In this document: positions 1 to 6,031 of the stretch, one piece after another | How the letters are laid out: every line of letters starts with the position of its first letter | Numbering within the stretch: position 1 is the first letter of the stretch | From: Chitinophagaceae bacterium | GTDB lineage: Bacteria > Bacteroidota > Bacteroidia > Chitinophagales > Chitinophagaceae | DNA length: 6,503 nucleotides | Reading direction: 5' to 3' | NCBI GenBank assembly: GCA_030151745.1 | Contig: JASLDA010000405.1 | Span: forward strand, 1-6,503 | The notes under the pieces: generated by a model | Seen by the model: the letters and a program-made list of their open reading frames with translations, nothing else | What the model was told of the DNA's origin: nothing | The model's database searches: none | Made by a program: the position numbers and the translations under genes

Positions 1-2
1 GA

Positions 3-125
3 GTCATCGTGGGCGTTCCGCTCTTCGGCTTCATGGGGCTGATCTTCGGCCCGCTGCTGATCTCGTATTTCCTGCTCCTCATCCGGATCTACCAGATCGA
101 GTTCGCGGCGCGGAAGCGCGAATAA
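3..125 (+). CDS. AI-2E family transporter, C-terminal fragment (5' end outside window)
   Basis: The reading frame is open from the left edge and ends at TAA (123-125), giving 40 visible residues. These form one hydrophobic segment with several Gly and Pro residues (GFMGLIFGPLLISYFLLL) followed by a basic-acidic tail (RIYQIEFAARKRE). The pattern GxPLFGxxGLIFGPLLxxxFLxLxRIY is the usual last membrane helix and cytoplasmic tail of the AI-2E (PerM/YdiK-like) family, integral inner-membrane proteins with about eight helices. Members have been linked to export of autoinducer-2 or to ion/proton antiport, and the substrate cannot be told from this fragment. It is convergent with the repeat-protein gene, with a 32-base gap. 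The assignment rests on one short C-terminal motif, so another polytopic transporter is possible. Confidence 0.72.
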   Translation, partial: VIVGVPLFGFMGLIFGPLLISYFLLLIRIYQIEFAARKRE

Positions 126-128
126 GCG

Positions 129-156
129 GGGCTCCGGCGGTTAATTGCCGGAGCTC
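129..156. terminator. Hairpin between convergent genes, possible bidirectional terminator
   Basis: The 8-bp arms GCTCCGGC (131-138) and GCCGGAGC (147-154) are perfectly complementary around an 8-base loop. The stem can extend outwards by a G-T and a G-C pair (130/155 and 129/156). It lies just after the stop of the transporter and just before the stop of the repeat-protein gene on the other strand, the usual place for a shared terminator. Neither strand has a T-run after the stem, so it is not a classical intrinsic terminator and may act only by blocking or protecting RNA 3' ends. Confidence 0.45.
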
Positions 157-157
157 A

Positions 158-1240
158 TCAATATTCCTGTCCCTGGTAAAAAATGCGGAAGAAGTTCTGC
201 CCGATCTTGTATCTCAGGACATCGTAGGCCAGATCCATGTTCTCGACCTCGGCGCTGGTGACATCGTATATCTCCCCGGCGCTGAACATCCGCAGGATAT
301 TGCCGCGGTTGCGGTAAACCATCGAGTTGTATTGCACCAGGTAGTCCTGGGGGTAGTAGCTGTCGATCTGGGTGATCTGGCCCTTGTAGAAAATCCGGAA
401 GTAGCCGCCCGCGTCCTTAAACCCGACGATATTGTCGCCTACATGGTAATCGGGCCGGAAATACCCCAGGTTGTAGATGCTGTCGGCATAAAAAATCTTG
501 AAATAACCGTCCGTGGAGATATACGCCACCAGGTTATCGCCGGCCGTATAGGACTGGGGCGGAAAATTCTCAGCGACCACGGTTTTCCCGTCGTGCCAGA
601 TCTTGAAGATATTACCGGCATCCAGGTAGGCGACGGTGTTGCGGCCCACATCGAATCCGTTTGCGGGATACTCTTCCTGGGTAAGGATCTGCCCGTGATA
701 GAAAATATGGAACTGCCGCGCGTAATTGTTATAGGCAGCAACGTTATCGCTCACCTTGATGCCTTGCACGGCCTCGCCGGCCAGATAACTCTCCAGAGGG
801 ATGATTTCACCATTGTAATACGCCTTGTATTCCGTCCGGACCCCGTCCAGGAACACGACGAGGCTGTCGCCGAGATAGTATTCATTGGCAAGCAGCGAAA
901 GATTCTTTACCGCTCCCCGGTCGAACACGTTCAGCGATTTGGCATTCAGAAAAATGGTGAGGTTGTCGCTGGTGAAGAAATTGTTGGTAAAGCCCGAATT
1001 AATGGTGCGCGTGCCGCCGCCGTAGTAAATTTTGAACGTGCGGCTGTTGTCCAGGTACGGGATCGTGGTGCGGCCGATCTGCAGGTTGGTCGGCGGCAGG
1101 TAGTCGATCTTGCGCAGAATACCGTTATCCCAGACCATCACCTGGTTCTGCAGATTGGTGTAGGCGGTAAGCGGCTGTGCGGCAAGCGGGGCTAATGCAA
1201 GCGAGAACACTACCAGCAGCAGCGTACGGATCAAGGCCAT
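158..1240 (-). CDS. Secreted repeat protein of unknown function (about 9.5 repeats of ~35 residues)
   Basis: This is a 360-residue protein that I cannot assign to a named family. It starts at ATG (1240-1238). Residues 1-21 are a signal peptide (MALIRTLLLVVFSLALAPLAA, probable cleavage before Q22), so it is exported, presumably to the periplasm or outer surface. The rest is one repeat: units begin near residues 24, 61, 97, 130, 169, 204, 239, 273 and 308, with a half unit at 343-360. The consensus is roughly AYxDxxxxFKIFYxGQI, a variable Tyr/Pro-rich stretch, then GDNxV. Alternating hydrophobic and aromatic positions suggest beta-strands, hence a beta-propeller or beta-solenoid; this is inference. 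Units 5-8 are the most alike, unit 3 is the most divergent. There is no T9SS C-terminal domain, lipobox, transmembrane segment after the signal, or obvious catalytic motif. The gene has its own promoter and a leader with an intrinsic terminator, so it is probably transcribed separately from the surface-protein gene upstream. Confidence 0.9.
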   Translation of the reverse strand: MALIRTLLLVVFSLALAPLAAQPLTAYTNLQNQVMVWDNGILRKIDYLPPTNLQIGRTTIPYLDNSRTFKIYYGGGTRTINSGFTNNFFTSDNLTIFLNAKSLNVFDRGAVKNLSLLANEYYLGDSLVVFLDGVRTEYKAYYNGEIIPLESYLAGEAVQGIKVSDNVAAYNNYARQFHIFYHGQILTQEEYPANGFDVGRNTVAYLDAGNIFKIWHDGKTVVAENFPPQSYTAGDNLVAYISTDGYFKIFYADSIYNLGYFRPDYHVGDNIVGFKDAGGYFRIFYKGQITQIDSYYPQDYLVQYNSMVYRNRGNILRMFSAGEIYDVTSAEVENMDLAYDVLRYKIGQNFFRIFYQGQEY

Positions 1241-1548
1241 AAACGTGTGTGTGAAGCGTAAAGTTGCGGAATTCCGGGCATAAAAAAAGCCAGCCTGAGA
1301 ACAGGCCAGCCCCTATAAACCCTATCACTATGAAAACTGGTACAAAGATAATGTACCCGATCTATGTTGCTACAAAAATAAAAGACGGATAACATCAAAA
1401 AAACAAATCCTACTATCAGCAGGCTCAACTTGTTAATACGTTCCGCAACAGCAGGATCTCCCGGGTATAAAGACGGCGAAACGGGCACTGGTGTTAGGGA
1501 ACGATCGTCCGTATTCTGTATCGATACCGGAAGTGCCGGAAGTTTCAT
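1231..1548 (-). CDS. Doubtful small membrane-protein ORF in the intergenic region
   Basis: A 105-codon frame starts at ATG (1548) and stops at TGA (1231-1233), inside the first codons of the repeat-protein gene. The translation has a Pro-rich N-terminus and one hydrophobic stretch (NKLSLLIVGFVFLMLSVFYF, residues about 40-59), which would make it a single-pass membrane protein. Against it: third codon positions are mixed rather than GC-rich as in the neighbours, the hydrophobic stretch comes from the T-rich region around the promoter, and the C-terminal half runs through the promoter (1343-1378) and the intrinsic terminator (1282-1310). I see no family resemblance. If it is not coding, bases 1379-1577 hold nothing else that I can recognise. 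Confidence 0.18.
   Translation of the reverse strand: MKLPALPVSIQNTDDRSLTPVPVSPSLYPGDPAVAERINKLSLLIVGFVFLMLSVFYFCSNIDRVHYLCTSFHSDRVYRGWPVLRLAFFMPGIPQLYASHTRLWP
1282..1310 (-). terminator. Intrinsic terminator in the leader of the repeat-protein gene
   Basis: Read on the minus strand, GCTGGCCTG (1310-1302), loop TTCT, then CAGGCTGGC (1297-1289) form a 9-bp stem with two adjacent G-U pairs, followed at once by seven T (1288-1282). This is a textbook Rho-independent terminator. It lies about 40 bases upstream of the ATG of the repeat-protein gene and about 33 bases downstream of the -7 element of the predicted promoter, so transcripts from that promoter must pass it. It may be an attenuator or the end of a short leader RNA. 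I could not see a convincing antiterminator partner or a known riboswitch. Confidence 0.72.
1343..1378 (-). promoter_or_regulatory. Bacteroidetes-type promoter for the repeat-protein gene
   Basis: On the minus strand TATCTTTG (1350-1343) is an exact match to the -7 consensus TAnnTTTG used by the primary sigma factor of Bacteroidetes. A TTTTTG (1378-1373) lies 22 bases upstream in the position of the -33 TTTG/TTG element. Transcription would start near 1335-1339, leaving an untranslated leader of about 95-100 bases that contains the intrinsic terminator. No equally good match lies between the terminator and the start codon. Confidence 0.6.
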
Positions 1549-1577
1549 TTCGGTTCCTGTTCCGGGTCGGGCGGCAT

Positions 1578-1608
1578 AAAAAAAATCCCGGGACGGGTCC
1601 CGGGATTT
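1578..1608 (-). terminator. Strong intrinsic terminator of the T9SS surface-protein gene
   Basis: The arms AAATCCCGGGAC (1583-1594) and GTCCCGGGATTT (1597-1608) are perfectly complementary. Allowing a minimal loop, the stem has about 11 bp with a 4-base loop. Read on the minus strand it ends in a run of eight T (1585-1578). It begins 17 bases after the stop codon of the 1067-residue surface protein and should end that transcript, separating it from the repeat-protein gene. Confidence 0.9.
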
Positions 1609-1624
1609 CCTATCTAAAACATTA

Positions 1625-4600
1625 TCAGCGGATCAGCGTCACATCGCCCTTGTAGGAGTAGACCTTGCCGTCCGGCGTCCCTACGCGTATGAGGTAGTTG
1701 TAGCTGCCCATTTGCTGGTCGACGCCTTTCCACTTGCCGTTCCAGCCGTGGTTGATATCGGTCGTGCTGAACACTTCCTGTCCCCAGCGGTTGAACACGC
1801 GGAACTCCATCAGGCGGTAGAAGGACGCGTTCACGAGCTTGAACTCGTCATTAAGCCCGTCATTGTTCGGCGTGAAGGCCGTAGGCACGAGCTGATTGAC
1901 GTGGTAGTCGATGCTCACCGTCACCGTATCGGTAGCAGAGCAGCCGTTGCTGTCGACACCGGTCACGATATAGTTCGTCGTTTCCTGCGGAGATACCAGC
2001 GGAGCCGGGGAGTTCGGGTTGCTTACGCCGCTGACCGGCGTCCAGGTATACCGGCTGGCACCGCGGGCGAAGAGCTGCACGCTCTGGCCGTATGTGATCG
2101 TCGTATCGTTGCTGGGCGAATAGACATTGGGCAGCGGCCAGACGTTTACGGTCAGGAACATCGTGTCGGGGCAACCGAGTTCGGAGCCGGGGTTGTCGGG
2201 GTTGCCGCGGTTCACGTCATTGGTAAAGACCACTGCGTAGGTTGTCGTCTGCTGTGGGCGGGCAACCGGGTCTGCGCAATTGGTGCAGCTGAGGGAGCCG
2301 CTGCCATCGCTGAATACGCCGTTGCTGTACTCGAACCAGTTGTAGTCGTCACCGCCGGTAGCACGCAGGAAGGCGGGCTGATTGCGGCAGATGAAAGTAT
2401 CCTGGGGACCGGCGCTGAGATGGTGCTCCGGCTTGATGATATGAAGCGAGTCGCGGACCAGGCATCCGTTCCGGCCGACCGTATAGACAGCGTAGTTGAA
2501 GTCCTTCGATACATATGCCGTCGGGTTCTGCACAGTGGAATCGTTCAGGTAGTCGCCCGGCAGCCAGTGGAAGGCGAAGGGCATATCGGGCGAGGGGCAG
2601 AAGGTGAAGCGCGTCACCGGGATCTGCGAGTATCCCTGAACCGTCGGGGCGTTGCCGCCGCATACGTTGATCCCGTTATCGTATTTCTGGATGGCGCTGC
2701 CGGGGGTCATGGCAACCGGGTCTGATCCGACCGGGTTGGCCGTGGAGGGCCCCATGCAGAGGTCTACCAGCAGGTTCTTGGTCGTATCCCAGCTGTAGGG
2801 CACGTCGAACTTGATCTGATTCCAGTCGTTCGCCGTCAGGGTATATGTATTGACCGTAGCTACGGTAGTGCCGGAAATGAAGGACGCGTTGGTCGGGTTC
2901 GCCGGGAAGGCTTCCTGGTCGACGCAGGCGAGGGAAACGGTCAGGCCCGTCAGCGGCGCGGTGCCCAGTACGGTCGGGTTCACGTGCAGGAACGAGATGC
3001 TGTTGATCGTGCCGCTGTAGAACCCTGCTTCCAGCAGCTGGCGCTTCGGAATGATGTACTGGTATTTATGATACGTACGCTCGGAATAGAACGGCGTATT
3101 CACGGTGTTGAATGCCGGGCTGTTGCCTTTCCCCACGGTTGCCGTATCCTCGTCGGCCGGGTTGCAGGTAATGGGATTGTTGATACCGCAAGGCAGGTTC
3201 GTCCGGGGAGCCGGGCCGACGGTGTAAGACTGCAGCTGAACGAAGCTCGGGCGGCAAACGATCAGCACATCCTGTGGCGCCACGACCTTTACCGTAGTGT
3301 CGATGAAAACCGTAACGGTATCGGAGGGCTTACAGGCGTAGTCCGTATTGGTCGTCGTGACCACGTAAGTATAATCGCGCGTCGGGCCAGCCAGGGGCTT
3401 GGGGCAATTGTCGCAGGACAGGAATTCGGGCGGGTTCCCGTTGATATCGGTCCAGGTGAAACCGGTGCTTCCGGGCGCGTTCGTGCTCAGCGTAACGGGC
3501 CGCTCACCCAGCGGGCAGGACAGCAGGTCGGGACCTGCATCCAGTCCTGGCCGGACGATGATGGTAAACGTAAACTCCCGTCTCAGGGTGATCTCCTGCC
3601 CTACCGCGCAGGTACTGTCGACGGCCAGGATCGAGACCGTGTGGCGGCCGAGCTGGGCTGCGGTCGGGGTCCAGTTCACAGCCGCGTAGCCGGTTCCTCC
3701 TGTCACGGTGGGAGTGATGGTCATGCCGGGCGGGAGCGTGCTCGCCGGGTAGATATAGATCATGCCGTTCGGGTTATTGGATTTGGCATTGACCACGAAG
3801 GAGAGCTCCGATTGGGGGCAGGCGTTGAGAACCACCTCCCCGTTCGCCGTATCGACCCGCTTGACCCCGGTTACATTCTGGGGCAGGCTGTCCATGGTAG
3901 GCGGCAGGTTCGTACAGGGCAGCACCGTTATCGTCAGGTCGCGGGAGACATAGCTCAACGTATCGCCCTGGGGCGTGAAAGCATAGGTCCGGTACGCCAA
4001 GGCATACTTGCCCTGTACCCCGGCCATGAAGTTCGCGCGGCCGGAAACCGGGGAAACGCTATAGTACATGTTCGTTCCCGTGGGCAGCGCGGAAGAGAAT
4101 CCGGTATTGTAGACGATCTTTACGGGAGCAGGGGCCGGGAATGTCCAGCTTTGCTGCGGATCGATCTTAACCGTATAAAGGGAATCGCCGTCAGGATCGT
4201 TCGGCAGGTTCGACAAGGTGGCCGGCTGGTTTACGCAGCAGAACGTGAACGGGATACCCAGATAGCGCGGCGTGTTGTTGTTGTAGCGCAGCAGGTTGTT
4301 CATGCCGGCTTCCATGTAGAAGCTGGGCCCGGCGCCGTAGTTGATATTGGCATAGCTCAGCAGGCGGCAGCAGGACGACCAGATGAACTTGTAGTCCCGT
4401 TGCCGGCTGGGCAGCACTACCGTATCGACATATACGCGGCGCGTGTACCCCGAGTATGCCGTATTCGCGGGCACCCGGCAGGAATTGATCTTGGAGAACT
4501 CCGGGCAAAGATTATCGAGCGTATCCTCGATATTCGGGTTCTTCATGACAAGGCTCTTGCTCCAGGGCGTTGTAGCATTGGGATTCGTGCGAAGCGCCTC

Positions 4601-4828
4601 GCCATAGGATTCTACGTGCACGCCATATTCCGTATTGCTCAGGGCGAGATTATTCCCGATACATATCCGGTAGAATACAAGTGTCACCTTGTACTTCAGG
4701 TCGGTAGGACCAGTGCCGATATAATCCACCCACATGTCCGCGGATGAGATGTGGTCGGCGTAGCTCTTCACGGCTCCGAAGGAGCAAAGGACCAGGAGCA
4801 GCGACAATAAGCGTATAGGTTTCAGCAT
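1625..4828 (-). CDS. Multi-domain surface protein with T9SS type B (gliding motility-associated) C-terminal sorting domain
   Basis: This is a 1067-residue exported protein. Residues 1-24 are a signal peptide (cleavage after KSYA). Residues 25-305 match the N-terminal module seen in many large Bacteroidetes T9SS proteins: an early VTLVFYRIC, then SSCCRLLSYANINYG (151-165), then FTFCCVNQPATL...DPDGDSLY (194-218), then RDLTITV (296-302). Residues 306-425 look like a cadherin/Ig-like region (GYAAVNWTPTAAQLGRHTVSILAVD). Residues 427-510 and 802-897 are related Ig/PKD-like domains, each with LSCxNC. A third Ig-like domain (about 514-797) is interrupted by a beta-rich module (about 548-745). A fourth spans 898-975. 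Residues 981-1067 are the sorting domain: FTPNNDGLND, FRVFNRWGQEVF, GWNGKWKG and the terminal GDVTLIR. Family knowledge: such proteins cross the outer membrane by T9SS and stay on the surface or are released. Adhesion is a likely role, but no ligand or enzyme domain is seen. Start is ATG 4828. Its own strong terminator follows. Confidence 0.95.
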   Translation of the reverse strand: MLKPIRLLSLLLVLCSFGAVKSYADHISSADMWVDYIGTGPTDLKYKVTLVFYRICIGNNLALSNTEYGVHVESYGEALRTNPNATTPWSKSLVMKNPNIEDTLDNLCPEFSKINSCRVPANTAYSGYTRRVYVDTVVLPSRQRDYKFIWSSCCRLLSYANINYGAGPSFYMEAGMNNLLRYNNNTPRYLGIPFTFCCVNQPATLSNLPNDPDGDSLYTVKIDPQQSWTFPAPAPVKIVYNTGFSSALPTGTNMYYSVSPVSGRANFMAGVQGKYALAYRTYAFTPQGDTLSYVSRDLTITVLPCTNLPPTMDSLPQNVTGVKRVDTANGEVVLNACPQSELSFVVNAKSNNPNGMIYIYPASTLPPGMTITPTVTGGTGYAAVNWTPTAAQLGRHTVSILAVDSTCAVGQEITLRREFTFTIIVRPGLDAGPDLLSCPLGERPVTLSTNAPGSTGFTWTDINGNPPEFLSCDNCPKPLAGPTRDYTYVVTTTNTDYACKPSDTVTVFIDTTVKVVAPQDVLIVCRPSFVQLQSYTVGPAPRTNLPCGINNPITCNPADEDTATVGKGNSPAFNTVNTPFYSERTYHKYQYIIPKRQLLEAGFYSGTINSISFLHVNPTVLGTAPLTGLTVSLACVDQEAFPANPTNASFISGTTVATVNTYTLTANDWNQIKFDVPYSWDTTKNLLVDLCMGPSTANPVGSDPVAMTPGSAIQKYDNGINVCGGNAPTVQGYSQIPVTRFTFCPSPDMPFAFHWLPGDYLNDSTVQNPTAYVSKDFNYAVYTVGRNGCLVRDSLHIIKPEHHLSAGPQDTFICRNQPAFLRATGGDDYNWFEYSNGVFSDGSGSLSCTNCADPVARPQQTTTYAVVFTNDVNRGNPDNPGSELGCPDTMFLTVNVWPLPNVYSPSNDTTITYGQSVQLFARGASRYTWTPVSGVSNPNSPAPLVSPQETTNYIVTGVDSNGCSATDTVTVSIDYHVNQLVPTAFTPNNDGLNDEFKLVNASFYRLMEFRVFNRWGQEVFSTTDINHGWNGKWKGVDQQMGSYNYLIRVGTPDGKVYSYKGDVTLIR

Positions 4829-4845
4829 CGTTTTCGAGATTAATC

Positions 4846-4858
4846 GTTGATTATCAAC
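4846..4858. promoter_or_regulatory. 13-bp perfect palindrome, possible operator
   Basis: GTTGAT-T-ATCAAC is a perfect inverted repeat of 6-bp arms around one base, 17 bases upstream of the ATG of the T9SS surface-protein gene. It lies downstream of the weak promoter match at 4892-4899, so a bound regulator could block transcription. No regulator gene is present in the window, and a short AT-rich palindrome can arise by chance. Confidence 0.25.
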
Positions 4859-4891
4859 AGGAAATCGGGCGCAGCCAGCGTTAAAAGTTTT

Positions 4892-4899
4892 CTAAAATA
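4892..4899 (-). promoter_or_regulatory. Weak -7 element upstream of the T9SS surface-protein gene
   Basis: On the minus strand TATTTTAG matches the Bacteroidetes -7 consensus TAnnTTTG at all but one fixed position, about 63 bases upstream of the ATG. I find no TTTG at the right distance upstream (19-23 bases), so the match is incomplete. Some promoter is expected in this 129-base gap, but transcription could also run in from the glycosyltransferase gene. Confidence 0.25.
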
Positions 4900-4957
4900 C
4901 GGAATTTGCCGAACATGCAGGCTTTGCCGTTCCAGAGAATAAGACAGCATGGAATTC

Positions 4958-5974
4958 TCATGCGTTGGCATTCATCCAGAATTTCTGTACGGCGTTGACG
5001 GCAATGCTCATATCAAGCTCGCGCATGCACTTGAAATGCCCCCGCGGGCATTTGTCATACCCCAGCTTGGAACAAGGGTGGCAGCCAAGTCCCTGGCGCT
5101 CCAGCAGCAGGCTTTTGGGATTTACCCGCGTCTTCAGGTTATTGCCCCCGTAATAGGGGAACATGCCCAGCTCCGGCGAGGTATTTCCCCAAAGGGAAAC
5201 GATAGGCTTCTGGAACGCTGCCGCGACATGCATCATGCCGGTATCGTTGCTGACCACTACCCGCGCCCGCTCCACCAGCGCCGCTGATTCGTTCAGGTTG
5301 AACTTTCCGCATGAGTTGTAGATCTTGATCGGATCCTGCTCCGCGATGATCCGCCCCAGGTCCCGGTCGTCCGGTCCCCCGATGAGCATCACCGGGAAGG
5401 GCACCTCGGCGCAGAAGCGCTGCCATTGCTCCGCCGGAAGCTGCTTCGTATGATATGAGCCCCCGATCACCGCGGCGACGTAGCCGGTCCAGTGGGAGGT
5501 GGGAATATCGTCGTTGGAAACCCTCCCCTGCTCCGGGATGAAATAGTCCAGGCCCAGGCCGTCGTTGCGGACGCCGATCGGCCTTACCGCTTCGAAGTAG
5601 CGCTCGACGATGCTCTCGTCCGGCATCAGGTTGCGCCGCAGGTTTACCAGGATCCATTTCTGGATATTGCGCTTGGGAAAGCTGGCGCTTTTCACGCCCA
5701 GGCCCGTTTTCACCCGGGCCGTGCGGATATTGTGATGCAGGTCCGCCACGAAATCGAAATGCTCGCCGCGGAGCCTGGGAATAACGGCGTCGAGATTATC
5801 CTGCAGGAGATGCAGCTTGTCGATATTCGGATTTGCGCTGAGCACCGGTGCGAACTCCGCCTTGGTCAGGTAATGGATCTGCGCCTGCGGCAGCTGCTGC
5901 CGGATACAGCGGAGCACCGGCGTGGTCAGCACGATATCGCCGATGGAAGAAAAGCGGATTACAAGGATCTTCAA
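4958..5974 (-). CDS. Glycosyltransferase family 9 (lipopolysaccharide heptosyltransferase-like)
   Basis: This 338-residue protein has the normal length and layout of GT9 (WaaC/WaaF/WaaQ type), a cytoplasmic GT-B enzyme that transfers a sugar, classically heptose from an ADP-sugar, to a growing LPS or surface glycan. The N-terminal domain opens with KILVIRFSSIGDIVLTTPVL. Asp13 in SSIGD aligns with the proposed catalytic base of WaaC. Lys177 in GGSYHTKQLPAEQW sits where WaaC has a nucleotide-contacting Lys. The C-terminal domain has SNDTGMMHVAAA (242-253) and IVSLWGNTSPE (258-268), the donor-binding signature. Four Cys (298, 301, 309, 316) form a possible metal or disulfide cluster common in Bacteroidetes members. 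The start codon is TTG (5974-5972): no in-frame ATG lies between it and an upstream TAA, and the family N-terminus fits exactly. It follows the RlpA-like gene by 57 bases and may share its transcript. The sugar cannot be told from sequence. Confidence 0.93.
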   Translation of the reverse strand: MKILVIRFSSIGDIVLTTPVLRCIRQQLPQAQIHYLTKAEFAPVLSANPNIDKLHLLQDNLDAVIPRLRGEHFDFVADLHHNIRTARVKTGLGVKSASFPKRNIQKWILVNLRRNLMPDESIVERYFEAVRPIGVRNDGLGLDYFIPEQGRVSNDDIPTSHWTGYVAAVIGGSYHTKQLPAEQWQRFCAEVPFPVMLIGGPDDRDLGRIIAEQDPIKIYNSCGKFNLNESAALVERARVVVSNDTGMMHVAAAFQKPIVSLWGNTSPELGMFPYYGGNNLKTRVNPKSLLLERQGLGCHPCSKLGYDKCPRGHFKCMRELDMSIAVNAVQKFWMNANA

Positions 5975-5986
5975 AAACGATATTTT

Positions 5987-6014
5987 AGATTGAAGATTGT
6001 AGATTTTAGATCGG
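5987..6014. repeat. Four tandem 7-bp repeats with AGATT core
   Basis: AGATTGA, AGATTGT, AGATTTT and AGATCGG follow each other without gaps, so the AGAT core recurs every 7 bases. The 9-mer ATTTTAGAT also occurs twice, 21 bases (three periods) apart (5982-5990 and 6003-6011). The array fills most of the 57-base gap between the RlpA-like gene and the glycosyltransferase and ends 12 bases before the TTG start. It is AT-rich against GC-rich neighbours. Function is unknown: an expandable spacer, a leader element or a dispersed intergenic repeat are all possible. Confidence 0.6.
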
Positions 6015-6031
6015 GCAAATTAATACCGGGC

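Noticed and set aside
1125..1328. 67-codon minus-strand ORF across the start of the repeat-protein gene
   Set aside because: It begins at a GTG in the leader, reads through the terminator and then overlaps the signal-peptide region of the repeat protein in another frame. No coding character is seen.
1330..1392. 20-codon plus-strand ORF (MKTGTKIMYPIYVATKIKDG)
   Set aside because: It lies exactly over the minus-strand promoter and leader, is very short, and has no promoter or homologue that I can name.
2261..2724. Exact 14-base direct repeat GGCAACCGGGTCTG (2261-2274 and 2711-2724)
   Set aside because: Both copies encode Asp-Pro-Val-Ala within the surface protein. The match is explained by the same four residues using the same preferred codons and shows no sign of a mobile or recombining element.
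2984..4747. Long open frame of 587 codons on the plus strand, opposite the surface-protein gene
   Set aside because: It is an antisense shadow. The minus-strand frame has a signal peptide, recognised domains and a T9SS sorting domain, while the plus translation is Arg/Val/Gly-rich with no recognisable motif. GC-rich third positions keep the opposite frame free of stops. The plus frames at 332-1195, 1712-2725 and 5492-6403 are rejected for the same reason.
4947..4963. Hairpin GCATG-GAATTCT-CATGC over the stop codon of the glycosyltransferase gene, considered as a terminator
   Set aside because: The stem is only 5 bp, the loop is an AT-rich EcoRI-like site, and no T-run follows on the minus strand.
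6016..6023. TTAATTTG on the minus strand as a -7 promoter element for the glycosyltransferase gene
   Set aside because: It misses one fixed position of TAnnTTTG and no TTTG lies at the right distance upstream. Read-through from the RlpA-like gene is as likely.
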